A DNA stretch of 64,000 bases from Limnobacter sp. SAORIC-580 (GCF_013004065.1 NZ_CP053084.1:2728001-2792000), one strand, 5' to 3'. Counted from the first letter of the stretch, positions 8,541-16,883 are shown. Notes: a model not told the origin generated them from the letters alone. Numbers and translations: made by a program.

Positions 8541-8798
8541 TTAGCGAACTTTCTCTCCGGCCGCCTTGGCGTGCTCCATGCCGCAGTAGAAGCGCCCCTG
8601 CATCATCACACCTTCAGACATGGGGCTGTAGGCACCGCAGTGTTGGCAAGGCATGATCTCTTCTTGGGTTTTACGGCCAAGATTGCCTTTTTGTTTAACG
8701 TCTACACCGGGCTTTTCACCCAATTGTTTGCGCTGCCAGCTTTTGAAAAGAATCCAGGCCACCAACGCCAGGCCCAGGAAAAACAGAATACGACCCAT
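8541..8798 (-). CDS. PP0621 family small membrane-anchored zinc-finger-like protein
   Basis: 85 residues. The chosen ATG at 8798 overlaps the stop of the upstream ccsA-like gene by one base (TGATG), and a purine-rich AAAAGGGCAG precedes it. Residues 4-19 form one transmembrane helix; after a basic stretch there is a CQHC motif (around residue 51), and a further Cys in FYCGMEH, giving a small treble-clef-like metal site. The family (PP0621) has no assigned function. Co-transcription with the cytochrome-assembly-like protein upstream and ampD downstream is likely from the tight spacing. Confidence 0.75.
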   Translation of the reverse strand: MGRILFFLGLALVAWILFKSWQRKQLGEKPGVDVKQKGNLGRKTQEEIMPCQHCGAYSPMSEGVMMQGRFYCGMEHAKAAGEKVR

Positions 8799-9637
8799 CA
8801 AACTGCCCTTTTCAAAATAAACTCCAGCACAAACTGGGTACCAAAATAAGCCAACACCAATACTGCATAGCTGCCCAAACACCAACGCAGGGCTACTTTT
8901 CCGCGCCAGCCAAATACCACACGCCCGCCCAGAAGCACTGCAAATGAACACCATGAAATGATGGCAAACAGGGTTTTGTGATCAAAGCGCCAGCTGCTAC
9001 CGCTCCATTCTTCGGAAAACAGAAAGCCGGTGATCAGGGTAAGCGACAACAACACAAAGCCAGCCCAAAGCTGCCGGAACAGAATCGATTCCATGGTAAG
9101 CAAAGAGGGCAATTGATCCAGCAACCGCTCCCGCACCATGCGGTTTTCCTGGGTGGTGGCCACAGGCTGGTGCAAGGCTTTTTCCTGAAACGCCATCACG
9201 ATGCCATGGGCGGCGGCAATACCCAACAAACTGTAGGCTGCCAGCGCGATCAACAAATGCAATTGAAACAGATGATCGCCTGCCATTCGAATGGCGGAAT
9301 CTTCCCCCATCCACAAGGGCAGCAAAAATACAACTGCGCACAGCGGGAACACAATTAATTCAAGCAGCGGCACACGGTTGAAAAAACTTTCTACAAAGGC
9401 CACCAGTGAGGCCAACCAAGCCACGCACATCAGGCCCAGAACAAAGCCGAAGTGCATGCCATCGGATTGAAACAACAAGGTGCCCAATAAATAACCCGAG
9501 ACCGTCAAGGCCAAAGCAACCAGCGCGCGGTTTAACGCGGCGGGTGCAGACCACTTGCCGAAAACGTTCAGCGCCGCCAATCCACCCGAGGCGGACAGCA
9601 GGGGCACTGCGAGCGCGTACAATATTGTGTTGTTCAT
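8798..9637 (-). CDS. CcsA/YpjD family inner-membrane protein (cytochrome c assembly domain)
   Basis: 279 residues with about eight hydrophobic helices along the whole length (for example 1-20, 35-55, 60-85, 95-110 and 130-150). The family shares the CcsA/CcmC core that handles heme in cytochrome c maturation. The pattern of His residues in LFQLHLLIALAAYSLL and in the late WCSFAVLL region fits, although the full WWD heme motif is not obvious. In many beta- and gammaproteobacteria a ypjD-like gene lies divergently next to ffh, exactly as here. The substrate is uncertain: a role in heme handling or a generic membrane role cannot be separated from sequence. Confidence 0.8.
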   Translation of the reverse strand: MNNTILYALAVPLLSASGGLAALNVFGKWSAPAALNRALVALALTVSGYLLGTLLFQSDGMHFGFVLGLMCVAWLASLVAFVESFFNRVPLLELIVFPLCAVVFLLPLWMGEDSAIRMAGDHLFQLHLLIALAAYSLLGIAAAHGIVMAFQEKALHQPVATTQENRMVRERLLDQLPSLLTMESILFRQLWAGFVLLSLTLITGFLFSEEWSGSSWRFDHKTLFAIISWCSFAVLLGGRVVFGWRGKVALRWCLGSYAVLVLAYFGTQFVLEFILKRAV

Positions 9638-9684
9638 ACCAATCAGTTTACTCGATTCATAGCACGAGTCAGGGGCACCACACG

Positions 9685-11082
9685 ATGTTTGAAAACCTCT
9701 CCGATCGCCTAACGCGCGTTGTCAAAAATATCAAAGGCGAAGCCCGCATCACCGAGGCCAACACGCAGGAAATGTTGCGGGAAGTTCGCTTGGCGCTTCT
9801 GGAGGCCGACGTGGCCCTACCGGTGGTGAAAGAGTTCATCAACCAGGTGAAAGAACAGGCGCTGGGCGAGGAAGTGCTGAACAGCCTCACCCCCGGCCAA
9901 GCCTTGGTGGGCATTGTTCACAAACAGTTGATCAAGCTGATTGGCGAGAAAACAGAAGAAATCAACCTGGCGGCCCAGCCCCCCGTGGTGATTTTGATGG
10001 CGGGTTTGCAAGGTGCCGGTAAAACAACCACCACAGGTAAGCTGGCCAAGTATTTAAAAGACAACCTGAAAAAGAAAGTGCTGACCGTTTCAGCCGACGT
10101 GTACCGCCCTGCGGCGATCGAGCAGCTGAAAACAGTCAGCGCGCAAGCTGGCGCCGAGTTCTTTCCTTCCGACATCACTCAAAAGCCGGTTGACATTGCC
10201 CTGGCCGCCCTGAACCACGCCAAACGCCAGTTTTTTGATGTGCTGATTCTGGACACGGCGGGCCGCTTGGGCATAGACGAAGCCATGATGAATGAAATCA
10301 AGGCTTTGCATGCAGCGGTGAACCCGACTGAAACCCTGTTTGTGATTGACGCCATGTTGGGTCAGGATGCGGCCAACACCGCCAAGGCCTTCAACGAGGC
10401 CCTGCCCCTGACCGGCGTGGTACTGACCAAGATGGACGGTGATGCGCGAGGCGGTGCCGCCCTTTCCGTGCGCCAAATTACCGGCAAGCCCATTAAATTC
10501 ATGGGTGTGGGTGAAAAGCTAACCGGCTTTGAGAAATTCCACCCAGACCGCGTGGCGGGCCGAATTCTAGGCATGGGCGACATTGTTTCCTTGGTGGAAG
10601 AAGCCAAAAAAGGCATTGACCAACACGAAGCCGAAAAACTGGCGAAAAAACTGAAAAGCGGCAAGGCTTTCGACCTGAACGACTTTTTGGCGCAAATTAG
10701 CCAGATGCGCAACATGGGTGGCCTGCAAGGCCTGATGGACAAACTGCCCAGCCAATTGATGAAAGGGGCGGGCGATGTGGATGCCACCGCCGCAGAGAAG
10801 CAGATGAAACGCACCGAGGCCATTATTTTTTCCATGACCATTGCCGAACGAACCAAGCCCGATATTTTAAAAGCCTCTCGAAAGCGCCGTATTGCAGCAG
10901 GTGCGGGTGTTCAGGTTCAAGAAGTGAACCGCTTGCTCAAGCAGTTTGAGCAAATGCGCGACATGATGAAAAGCATGCAGAAAGGTGGCTTGGCCAAGTT
11001 GATGAAAAAAATGGGTGGCGGCGGAAAAGGCGGCTTCCCTGGAGGCGGCATGCCACCAGGTGGCGGGTTTCCAGGCATGTAA
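9685..11082 (+). CDS. ffh: signal recognition particle protein Ffh
   Basis: 465 residues from the ATG at 9685 (MFENLSDRLTRVVKNIKG). Ffh binds signal sequences of nascent inner-membrane proteins together with 4.5S RNA and delivers them to FtsY. The N domain (1-95) is followed by the G domain with P-loop GLQGAGKTTTTGK (about 107-119), DTAGR, and TKMDGDARGG. The methionine-rich M domain follows from about residue 325, with RKRRIAAGAG in its RNA-binding part and a Gly/Met/Pro-rich tail (GGFPGGGMPPGGGFPGM). Divergent from the ccsA-like gene; the 47-bp gap must hold both start regions. Downstream is a long gene-free stretch with large hairpins. The 4.5S RNA gene is not in this window. Confidence 0.97.
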   Translation: MFENLSDRLTRVVKNIKGEARITEANTQEMLREVRLALLEADVALPVVKEFINQVKEQALGEEVLNSLTPGQALVGIVHKQLIKLIGEKTEEINLAAQPPVVILMAGLQGAGKTTTTGKLAKYLKDNLKKKVLTVSADVYRPAAIEQLKTVSAQAGAEFFPSDITQKPVDIALAALNHAKRQFFDVLILDTAGRLGIDEAMMNEIKALHAAVNPTETLFVIDAMLGQDAANTAKAFNEALPLTGVVLTKMDGDARGGAALSVRQITGKPIKFMGVGEKLTGFEKFHPDRVAGRILGMGDIVSLVEEAKKGIDQHEAEKLAKKLKSGKAFDLNDFLAQISQMRNMGGLQGLMDKLPSQLMKGAGDVDATAAEKQMKRTEAIIFSMTIAERTKPDILKASRKRRIAAGAGVQVQEVNRLLKQFEQMRDMMKSMQKGGLAKLMKKMGGGGKGGFPGGGMPPGGGFPGM

Positions 11083-11099
11083 TCAACTGCGGATTCAGG

Positions 11100-11299
11100 C
11101 CCAATCGTCTTGGGTTCCGATCTCTCGCCAGAAAACCTGTATTCCCCTTGCTGAGCCTCACGATGCCTGAGAACGACCCTCCTAAACTGCGGGTCGGGTC
11201 CGTTCTCTGTCGCCCATGCTGGGCAACACCGGCCCTGCTCGGCACGCAAGGGCAGGTTTTCTTGAAGGCGAGGCGATCGAAACACCGCCGCCGATTGGG
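11100..11299. ncRNA. candidate structured RNA, long irregular hairpin 1 (6S-like architecture)
   Basis: This 200-nt element begins 17 bases after the ffh stop and folds on itself through five nested stems: 11100-11107/11292-11299 (8 bp, CCCAATCG), 11118-11122/11275-11279 (5 bp), 11124-11129/11267-11272 (6 bp), 11130-11139/11253-11262 (10 bp, AGAAAACCTG) and 11145-11151/11246-11252 (7 bp). Inside are a GAGAACG/CGTTCTC arm and a small GCCC-ATGCT-GGGC hairpin. A long closing stem, a central bubble with CCCCTTGCTGAGCC, a terminal arm and a small hairpin in the 3' bubble strand resemble 6S RNA in size and layout. No credible ORF is present. The strand is uncertain because the element is quasi-palindromic; plus is favoured by the position of the small hairpin. 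Confidence 0.5.
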
Positions 11300-11493
11300 A
11301 GCTGAACTTGCAATGGGTCGCACGATGACCAGTCAGAAAACTTGCCGGCTTGGCGCGCCGAGACTAACGATCGCGCCTTGGCGCGAAAGCCAAGACCCGA
11401 CCGTTACTTTTGGAGGGCTTGGCTTAGTGCAGGCTCAAGACGACAAGCCGAAATGCCAAGTTTTCGGGCAGCGGTGACCATTCAAGTTCAGCT
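11300..11493. ncRNA. candidate structured RNA, long irregular hairpin 2, abutting hairpin 1
   Basis: A 194-nt element directly beside the first. Nested stems: AGCTGAACTTG 11300-11310 with CAAGTTCAGCT 11483-11493 (11 bp), an ATGG/CCAT extension, GAAAACTTG 11336-11344 with CAAGTTTTC 11457-11465 (9 bp), and CGGCTTG 11346-11352 with CAAGCCG 11444-11450 (7 bp). Read on the minus strand, the loop holds CTTGAGCCTGCAC, then a GCCAAGCCC/GGGTCTTGGC arm and a small CGCGCC-AA-GGCGCG hairpin, the same order of parts as element 1 read on plus. Short blocks (GAAAACYTG, TGAGCCT, GGTCGGGTC) recur, so the two may be diverged inverted copies. Possible 6S-type RNA, or a pair of regulatory or repeat elements. Confidence 0.42.
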
Positions 11494-11575
11494 TCCAAGT
11501 CACCGGTCCAGTGCGACACAAACAACCCACGCCGAGTGGGCAATAAATCGAAACGGCGAACCTTCAAGTTCAGCT
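11481..11575. repeat. 13-bp direct repeat around the ffh-slt intergenic region
   Basis: TTCAAGTTCAGCT occurs at 11481-11493 and again at 11563-11575, 82 bp apart. An inverted 11-bp copy (AGCTGAACTTG) is at 11300-11310. The last copy ends on the first base of the transglycosylase stop codon. The spacing suggests a small duplication associated with the hairpin elements. Confidence 0.6.
11518..11540 (-). terminator. possible terminator after the transglycosylase gene
   Basis: CCCAC (11526-11530) and GTGGG (11536-11540) pair around a 5-nt loop. On the minus strand the stem is followed by TTGTTTGTG. It is 35 bases past the transglycosylase stop. The stem is short, so efficiency is doubtful. Confidence 0.35.
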
Positions 11576-12276
11576 CAAAAATCACCCGCAATTCGAGGCG
11601 CAGGCTTCGGAGGTTCAACATAGCTGTAGCCCCAATTCCGATCCAAACGGTCATACACCAGGTTGGGATAGGTCATTTTTCCAAGGCTGCCGTTGTAACG
11701 CCCCAAGGCCCGGTCCAGATTGCCTTTTTCAATGTCGAGGTAATGCCGCAAAATAAGGCAGCCATAACGAATATTCACTCGCGGTTCGAACAACTCACGA
11801 GAACTTCCCCTCGATAACACATCAGTCCAAAACGGCATCACCTGCATCAAGCCAATGGCCCCGGCATGGCTAACCGCATCGGCTCGAAAGTTACTCTCTA
11901 CTTCAATCAGGGCGAAAATAATTTGAGGGTCAATGCCAACTCGCTGCGCTTCATAGCGAATAATCTTGATGAGTTCTGTTCGCTCGGTGAAATCGGGAAC
12001 ACGGCGGGCCAAGCGGCGCGACATCTCGGCCATCCAGTCAATTCGATGGCCGACGGAATCAAAAATTGGACGTGGTGCCGCTGGGGCACTCAAGGCGGTG
12101 CGAAGCGCCAGGCGAACATGGTCCGCCATGGGTTCGTACTGCTGATTGGCAAAAACTGGCGAACCAACACCAGCGACAGCCAATACAGCCATGGCCAGCG
12201 CAAGCGCCCGGCGGGCACTGCAGGCCAACCGGGCAAACGGATTACAAACTGACTTGCCTGCTGGCAAGTTCAACAC
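11575..12276 (-). CDS. lytic transglycosylase, SLT domain, secreted
   Basis: About 233 residues from a GTG at 12276, preceded by GAGCAG; this overlaps proS by 35 bp. Other possible starts are a TTG at 12228 and ATGs at 12309 or 12330, so the N-terminus is uncertain. A signal peptide is clear: basic SARR, hydrophobic [15 protein letters not shown] and cleavage after VFA. The catalytic SLT (lysozyme-like) domain shows [13 protein letters not shown] with the acid Glu (ALIEVES), [10 protein letters not shown], and RYNGSLG near the end. It cleaves MurNAc-GlcNAc bonds to give 1,6-anhydro ends, the substrates later recycled through AmpD. The small single-domain size fits MltE/EmtA-like or other minor transglycosylases rather than Slt70. 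Confidence 0.85.
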   Translation of the reverse strand: MLNLPAGKSVCNPFARLACSARRALALAMAVLAVAGVGSPVFANQQYEPMADHVRLALRTALSAPAAPRPIFDSVGHRIDWMAEMSRRLARRVPDFTERTELIKIIRYEAQRVGIDPQIIFALIEVESNFRADAVSHAGAIGLMQVMPFWTDVLSRGSSRELFEPRVNIRYGCLILRHYLDIEKGNLDRALGRYNGSLGKMTYPNLVYDRLDRNWGYSYVEPPKPAPRIAGDF

Positions 12277-14002
12277 GCAACTGCTCAAAAATTTCCCCAA
12301 CTTCGACATCGCGTTTTTCAACCTTGCCATCGCGAGACTGAAACTCCACTTTGCCTTCTTTCAGGCCACGGTCGCCCAAGGTAACCCGCAGCGGCACGCC
12401 GATCAACTCCCAATCAGCGAACATCACACCTGGCCGCTCATCGCGGTCGTCCAGCATCACATCCACGCCAGCGTCTTCCAGCATCTGATAAAGCTTGTCG
12501 GCCTGAGCCTTCACTTCTTCGCTTTTCTTGTAGCCAATTGGGCACAACACCACTTCAAAAGGCGCGATGCTCAATGGCCAAATAATGCCGCGGTCGTCAA
12601 AGTTTTGCTCAATGGCTGCACCCAAAATACGGGTAACACCAATGCCATAACAACCCATTTCGATCACTGCGGGCTTGCCGTTTTCATCCAGAAACTTGGC
12701 TTGCAGGGCTTCAGAGTATTTGGTGCCCAAATAAAACACATGGCCCACTTCAATACCACGGCACATGGCCAGTACACCTTTGCCATCCGGCGAGGGATCG
12801 CCCTCAACCACATTTCGAATATCAGCCACCTCGGGCTCAGGCAAATCACGGCCCCAATTCACGCCAGCGTAGTGATAGTCAGCGGCGTTGGCACCGCACA
12901 CAAAATCACCCATGGCGGCGACACTGCGATCAGCCACAACCCGCACCTCGCCTTTCAAGCCAACGGGACCCAAATAACCGGGTTGGGTACCAAACGCAGC
13001 AACAATTTCAGCTTCTGTGGCCAAGCGCAGTTCTTGTACACCGGTCAGCTTGCCAAGCTTGATGTCATTCACTTCATGGTCGCCGCGCACCAGTGCCAAT
13101 ACAATTTGTACCTTCTTGGCCGGCTTGGTTTCATTTTTATCCAGCCACTCGTTGGCAAACACCACGCTCTTCACCGTTGCGGTCAAAGGCAAACCCAACT
13201 GCGCTGCAACGGCTTCACAGGTTGAATTACCGGGAGTGTGCACCTTGTCGATTGCCTTGCTGGCGGCTGGGCGCTGCGCGGTGCAAACCGCTTCAGCCAG
13301 CTCCACATTGGCGGCATAGTCTGAACTTGGGCAATACGCAATTGCATCTTCGCCCGTGTCGGCAATCACGTGAAACTCATGGCTGCGGTTGCCGCCAATT
13401 GAACCGGTGTCGGCATTCACTGCGCGGAAGTTCAAACCCAAGCGGGTAAAAATACGGCGGTAGGCGTCGTACATGACATCGTAGGTTTTCAGGGCAGCTT
13501 CTTGAGTACGGTCGAATGAATACGCGTCTTTCATCACGAATTCGCGGCCGCGCATCACGCCAAAACGTGGGCGAATTTCATCGCGAAACTTGGTTTGAAT
13601 CTGATACAGGTTCAAGGGCAACTGGCGGTAGCTTTTCACTTCCTTGCGTACCACATCGGTAATCACTTCTTCGTGTGTAGGGCCAATCACGAAATCACGG
13701 TCATGACGGTCCTTCAAACGCAGCAGCTCGGGCCCATACTTTTCCCAGCGGCCACTTTCTTGCCAAAGCTCAGCGGGTTGAACTGCGGGCATTAGCAATT
13801 CAAGAGCACCCGCGCGGTTCATTTCTTCGCGAACAATATTTTCTACCTTGCGAATGGAGCGCAGCCCCACGGGCATATAGGTGTAAATGCCACCGGCCAA
13901 ACGCTTGATCATGCCAGCCCGCATCATCAGTTGATGGCTGATCACTTCAGCGTCAGCAGGGGCTTCTTTCAGGGTATTCAAAAAAAACTGGGTGGCGCGC
14001 AT
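12242..14002 (-). CDS. proS: prolyl-tRNA synthetase
   Basis: 586 residues from ATG at 14002 ([15 protein letters not shown]), the usual N-terminus of the bacterial-type enzyme; a TTG two codons earlier is possible. It charges tRNA-Pro in the cytosol. Class II motifs are visible: motif 1 around [19 protein letters not shown], motif 2 with [24 protein letters not shown], and motif 3 with [11 protein letters not shown]. Between motifs 2 and 3 is a YbaK-like editing insertion (about residues 240-380, including [19 protein letters not shown]), typical of the long bacterial form that clears Ala-tRNA-Pro. Its 3' end overlaps the start of the transglycosylase gene, so the two are probably one operon. 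Confidence 0.97.
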   Translation of the reverse strand: MRATQFFLNTLKEAPADAEVISHQLMMRAGMIKRLAGGIYTYMPVGLRSIRKVENIVREEMNRAGALELLMPAVQPAELWQESGRWEKYGPELLRLKDRHDRDFVIGPTHEEVITDVVRKEVKSYRQLPLNLYQIQTKFRDEIRPRFGVMRGREFVMKDAYSFDRTQEAALKTYDVMYDAYRRIFTRLGLNFRAVNADTGSIGGNRSHEFHVIADTGEDAIAYCPSSDYAANVELAEAVCTAQRPAASKAIDKVHTPGNSTCEAVAAQLGLPLTATVKSVVFANEWLDKNETKPAKKVQIVLALVRGDHEVNDIKLGKLTGVQELRLATEAEIVAAFGTQPGYLGPVGLKGEVRVVADRSVAAMGDFVCGANAADYHYAGVNWGRDLPEPEVADIRNVVEGDPSPDGKGVLAMCRGIEVGHVFYLGTKYSEALQAKFLDENGKPAVIEMGCYGIGVTRILGAAIEQNFDDRGIIWPLSIAPFEVVLCPIGYKKSEEVKAQADKLYQMLEDAGVDVMLDDRDERPGVMFADWELIGVPLRVTLGDRGLKEGKVEFQSRDGKVEKRDVEVGEIFEQLRVELASRQVSL

Positions 14003-14080
14003 TTGCAAAAAACTCGTGAGTAATGAATTGGTTAGAACAGCGATTGTACTTTTATCCGCTCGCAGCGCGGATACCCTAGG

Positions 14081-14108
14081 TGTACAAACGCAAGCTCGTG
14101 CTTATAAT
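14081..14108 (+). promoter_or_regulatory. sigma70-type promoter of rppH
   Basis: A perfect TATAAT (14103-14108) is preceded at 16 bp by TGTACA (14081-14086), four of six bases of TTGACA. The predicted transcript would begin near 14115, about 28 bases before the rppH ATG. It lies in the gap divergent to proS. Confidence 0.6.
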
Positions 14109-14142
14109 GACTCTGAATTGTAAAGAAATCTGCGGGGCGCGT

Positions 14143-14703
14143 ATGCTTGATAAAGAAGGCTACCGTCCCAACGTCGGCATTATTTTGACCAATTCCCGAA
14201 AGCAGGTCTTTTGGGGTAAGCGAATTCGTGAACATTCCTGGCAATTTCCGCAGGGCGGGATTAAACATGGCGAATCGCCTGAACAAGCCATGTACCGGGA
14301 ACTCCACGAAGAAGTTGGCCTGTTGCCAGAACATGTTGAAATTATAGGAAGAACCAGGAATTGGTTGCGGTACACCGTGCCTGATCACTGGATTCGACGG
14401 GAATGGCGGGGAAGCTACAAAGGCCAGAAACAAATCTGGTTTTTGCTGAAATTGGTTGGAAGGGATTGTGATGTCAGCCTGCGGGCCACTGAACACCCCG
14501 AATTTGATGCCTGGCGTTGGAACGAGTATTGGGTTCCACTTGAAAACGTAATTGATTTCAAACGGGAAGTGTACAAACAAGCATTGGGAGAGTTGGCCAA
14601 ACTGCTGTTTTCCAGAAATGACCCAAGGCGACTGCCAAGGGGAGATCACTGGGAACCCGCCGTTAAAACTGAGGAAACCCAAGAAAAACCTGAGTCGACA
14701 TAA
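14143..14703 (+). CDS. rppH: RNA pyrophosphohydrolase RppH
   Basis: 186 residues from the ATG at 14143 ([15 protein letters not shown]), the conserved RppH start; an upstream in-frame extension has no family support. The Nudix box [23 protein letters not shown] lies at residues 38-60. RppH removes pyrophosphate from the 5' end of triphosphorylated mRNA, opening it to RNase E decay. The RRLPRG stretch and a charged tail end the protein. It is divergent from proS, has its own promoter, and is followed immediately by a strong hairpin terminator. In relatives rppH sits between proS and proB; here an extra gene block has been placed between rppH and proB. Confidence 0.95.
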   Translation: MLDKEGYRPNVGIILTNSRKQVFWGKRIREHSWQFPQGGIKHGESPEQAMYRELHEEVGLLPEHVEIIGRTRNWLRYTVPDHWIRREWRGSYKGQKQIWFLLKLVGRDCDVSLRATEHPEFDAWRWNEYWVPLENVIDFKREVYKQALGELAKLLFSRNDPRRLPRGDHWEPAVKTEETQEKPEST

Positions 14704-14735
14704 AAAAACGCGAACCACTTGGTTCGCGTTTTTTT
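14702..14735. terminator. bidirectional intrinsic terminator after rppH
   Basis: A perfect inverted repeat: arms 14702-14717 and 14720-14735 (core ACGCGAACC/GGTTCGCGT) with flanking A7 and T7 runs. It can stop transcripts from rppH on plus and from the lipoprotein gene on minus, whose stop codon (14734-14736) overlaps its right arm. Confidence 0.92.
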
Positions 14736-15366
14736 ATTGGGTAGCAATCCACATGCTTTTGGACTCGTCGAAAACAAACCAAACAGCCTCGTAAGAACGA
14801 TAGGTGGCATCCAATATTTCGTCGATCACCCACACCCACATCTTCTTTGGCTTTTCAGGTTCCTTCACAAGCAAAACCGCGTTCAGCACGAAATTTCGCT
14901 CTTCTCCCTGGACTGCGCAAGTATTCACGCCGTCAACCGCTTCTGCACCGAACAACTGAGTCAACGTAGCATTCTCTGTTTCAATGCGTGGTCGAAGGGA
15001 ATGCTTGAAACTGGCCAAATTTAAGCTTGAACACAATGACAGATCTTGATCAAGAAGCTTTCCGCCAGACTTTGGCGGCCATGTTTCAGCCAGCTTTAAT
15101 GCATCGCAGATCAAATAATGCGAGCGTGCAGCGTAGTTCGCTGCCGACTCGGCAACACCACCTTCATGTCGGAAATATTGTTCACAGTTGCTTACGGTAC
15201 TGCCATTGGTCAATTCAAGCAGAGGTCTAGGAATTAATAGCTCCTCGGATGAGTTTTGTACTTTCTCCTGCACATTTGGATCAAGCCAGAAATAATCGTT
15301 TTGCGGGGATTCGGCACTTGAGCAGCCAACAAGCGCAACCAAAAAAGCCAGCAGGTAGTTTCTCAA
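14734..15366 (-). CDS. lipoprotein, candidate immunity protein to the upstream muramidase
   Basis: 210 residues, family not recognised. The N-terminus is a lipoprotein signal: MRNYLLAFLVALVGC with lipobox LVGC and lipidated Cys15, so the mature protein sits in the periplasm on a membrane. The body has two further Cys (SNCEQYF and LICDAL) and others near LSLCSS and VNTCAV, perhaps forming disulfides. The start is a TTG that overlaps the stop of the upstream gene by four bases (TTGA), with GGAGAAGG just upstream. A periplasmic lipoprotein coupled to a peptidoglycan hydrolase that lacks a signal peptide is the pattern of effector-immunity pairs, where the lipoprotein protects against incoming enzyme from sister cells. 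Function is inferred from context only. Confidence 0.6.
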   Translation of the reverse strand: MRNYLLAFLVALVGCSSAESPQNDYFWLDPNVQEKVQNSSEELLIPRPLLELTNGSTVSNCEQYFRHEGGVAESAANYAARSHYLICDALKLAETWPPKSGGKLLDQDLSLCSSLNLASFKHSLRPRIETENATLTQLFGAEAVDGVNTCAVQGEERNFVLNAVLLVKEPEKPKKMWVWVIDEILDATYRSYEAVWFVFDESKSMWIATQ

Positions 15367-15923
15367 AGTGCCTTCTCCATTAGGTCCGCTTCTTTATTTC
15401 TTCTTGTGGGGTATTGATCCTGGAAGTTGCGCAGAATTCTGACTGCGAGTTCCCAGTCCTGGGCGACAACTGAAGCCCAAAACTTAGGTGTGGATCGAAC
15501 CAGTTCAAGCCCGTGTTGAAAAGATACTGAGGTGATGACAGTTTGAAACTCAGGCTTTAGATCCTCGAATTTCGTCGCACTATTGGAGATTGCGTTGTTG
15601 TAACGTCTAGCAAGTTGCGTTAAATAATGAGTTTTAACCACTTGATCAATTTGTAGACATTCGGTCGCAGTAATACTCAGCGGGCTTTTCTCGAGTTTCT
15701 TTGCAGCATCATGCTTCTTCAGCCCAAGATAAGGTGCCAACTTTTTAAACAAAGAACCCTGAATACCAAGTCGACGTAGATCATCCTCGTTACGTGCGCC
15801 CAAATCAAAGCCTGTGGCAACGGTTACTCCGCTTTTACTTTTTTCCAAATCAGGTATGTAGCCGCCGGTTCTGCACCCGCCCTCTAATTTGGAAAGAAAT
15901 TCGTAATCCACCTCGTATGACAT
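15363..15923 (-). CDS. pesticin-like (T4-lysozyme fold) muramidase, candidate type VI effector
   Basis: 186 residues. The sequence matches the pesticin C-terminal lysozyme-like group: LEGG with candidate catalytic Glu14, then the signature SGVTVATGFDLG (31-42), LAPYLGLKKHDAAKKL, the helix ending in TVITSVSFQHG, and RILRNFQDQYPTRRNKEADL at the end. Such domains cut the glycan of peptidoglycan and are found in pesticin, phage lysins and type VI secretion effectors. There is no signal peptide or holin, which argues against a self-acting autolysin. It is followed with a 4-base overlap by a lipoprotein gene likely to be its antidote. AAGGGG precedes the ATG. The DNA is more AT-rich than rppH and proB, which supports acquisition by transfer. 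Confidence 0.75.
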   Translation of the reverse strand: MSYEVDYEFLSKLEGGCRTGGYIPDLEKSKSGVTVATGFDLGARNEDDLRRLGIQGSLFKKLAPYLGLKKHDAAKKLEKSPLSITATECLQIDQVVKTHYLTQLARRYNNAISNSATKFEDLKPEFQTVITSVSFQHGLELVRSTPKFWASVVAQDWELAVRILRNFQDQYPTRRNKEADLMEKAL

Positions 15924-16006
15924 GGCTACCCCTTAAGAAAAGGCGAAGCGTATCAACAGAGATAATGCAGAGCAAAAACCACTATTTTGGGTTAATCAAA
16001 ATCGGG

Positions 16007-16864
16007 CTAGTGCGCAAGCAACGGCTTTAAAACAGCCAACACTTTCGCCGCGTCTTCCAAATGCGGATAGTGCCCCAAACCAGCCAGTCGAATGGTTTGT
16101 TTGCCAGGCACCAGTTCCTCGAAGCGCTGCACCATGTGTTCGCCGGAAATGGGATCTTCGACACCGTCGATCAGCGCAAAGGGCATGTCGGCTTTCTGCA
16201 AGGCTTGCACCCAACGGTCGCGGTTTTCTCGCCTCTCACGCATGTACTGAATCAGCAGGTGCATGCACAAGTTTCCTTTTTTGTGGGCCATCAACGTCCA
16301 CGCCGCATCAATGTCGGCATCGCTCAGCCCTTCCGAGCATACGCTGCGAAGGCTGGCCGCCAACTTTTCCTTTTTCATGAAGCGTGTGAATACAAAGCCC
16401 AGAGGACTGAGCAGCAGTTTTTGGACCAGAATGGCGCGGTGTGTTTCTGGAAAAAGCCCGCCGTTGAACATCACCACTCGCCGCAGGCGAAAACTCAGCT
16501 TTCCCTCCGCATGTCGGGCCAATAGCTCTTGCCCCACCGTGTCACCCACGTCATGCGTAATCATCGAGCATTCCTCAACCCCTTTGCTTTTCAGCAAAGC
16601 TTCTGCAATGTCGGCCTGATTAAAAATGGAATGCTGCCAGGTGCGCGGCTTGTCAGAATAGCCATAGCCCAGCATGTCAAATGCAATCAGGCGATGAGTT
16701 TCGGCCAGTTCAGGCCATAGCAAATGGAAGTCGTAACTGGAGGTGGGAAAACCATGAATGAGCAGCAGAACAGGTTTGTTGGCGGCGGCTGTGTCTTGCA
16801 CAAATATGGAGTGGTCTTTCCATTCAAATAACTGCCCGCTGTTTTTCCACATCGACAGTTCCAT
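16007..16864 (-). CDS. alpha/beta hydrolase, haloalkane dehalogenase/epoxide hydrolase-like
   Basis: 285 residues, start ATG at 16864 with GGAG seven bases upstream. It has an alpha/beta hydrolase core: oxyanion motif LIHGFPTSS (35-43), a nucleophile elbow HDVGDT in which Asp105 takes the place of the usual Ser (the HDxG form of haloalkane dehalogenases and epoxide hydrolases), an acidic residue in DGVEDP (around 235) and the catalytic His in LGHYPH (around 268). A cap domain lies between. The substrate cannot be named from sequence. No signal peptide. It ends 84 bases from the muramidase start and begins 20 bases after proB ends, same strand; it may ride on the proB transcript. Confidence 0.8.
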   Translation of the reverse strand: MELSMWKNSGQLFEWKDHSIFVQDTAAANKPVLLLIHGFPTSSYDFHLLWPELAETHRLIAFDMLGYGYSDKPRTWQHSIFNQADIAEALLKSKGVEECSMITHDVGDTVGQELLARHAEGKLSFRLRRVVMFNGGLFPETHRAILVQKLLLSPLGFVFTRFMKKEKLAASLRSVCSEGLSDADIDAAWTLMAHKKGNLCMHLLIQYMRERRENRDRWVQALQKADMPFALIDGVEDPISGEHMVQRFEELVPGKQTIRLAGLGHYPHLEDAAKVLAVLKPLLAH

Positions 16865-16883
16865 CCGCGCACTCCAATTCGTG

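Noticed and set aside
11148..11477. A 109-codon plus-strand frame and overlapping minus-strand frames in the ffh-slt gap
   Set aside because: They have no ribosome site or plausible composition, and the region is better explained by nested inverted repeats.
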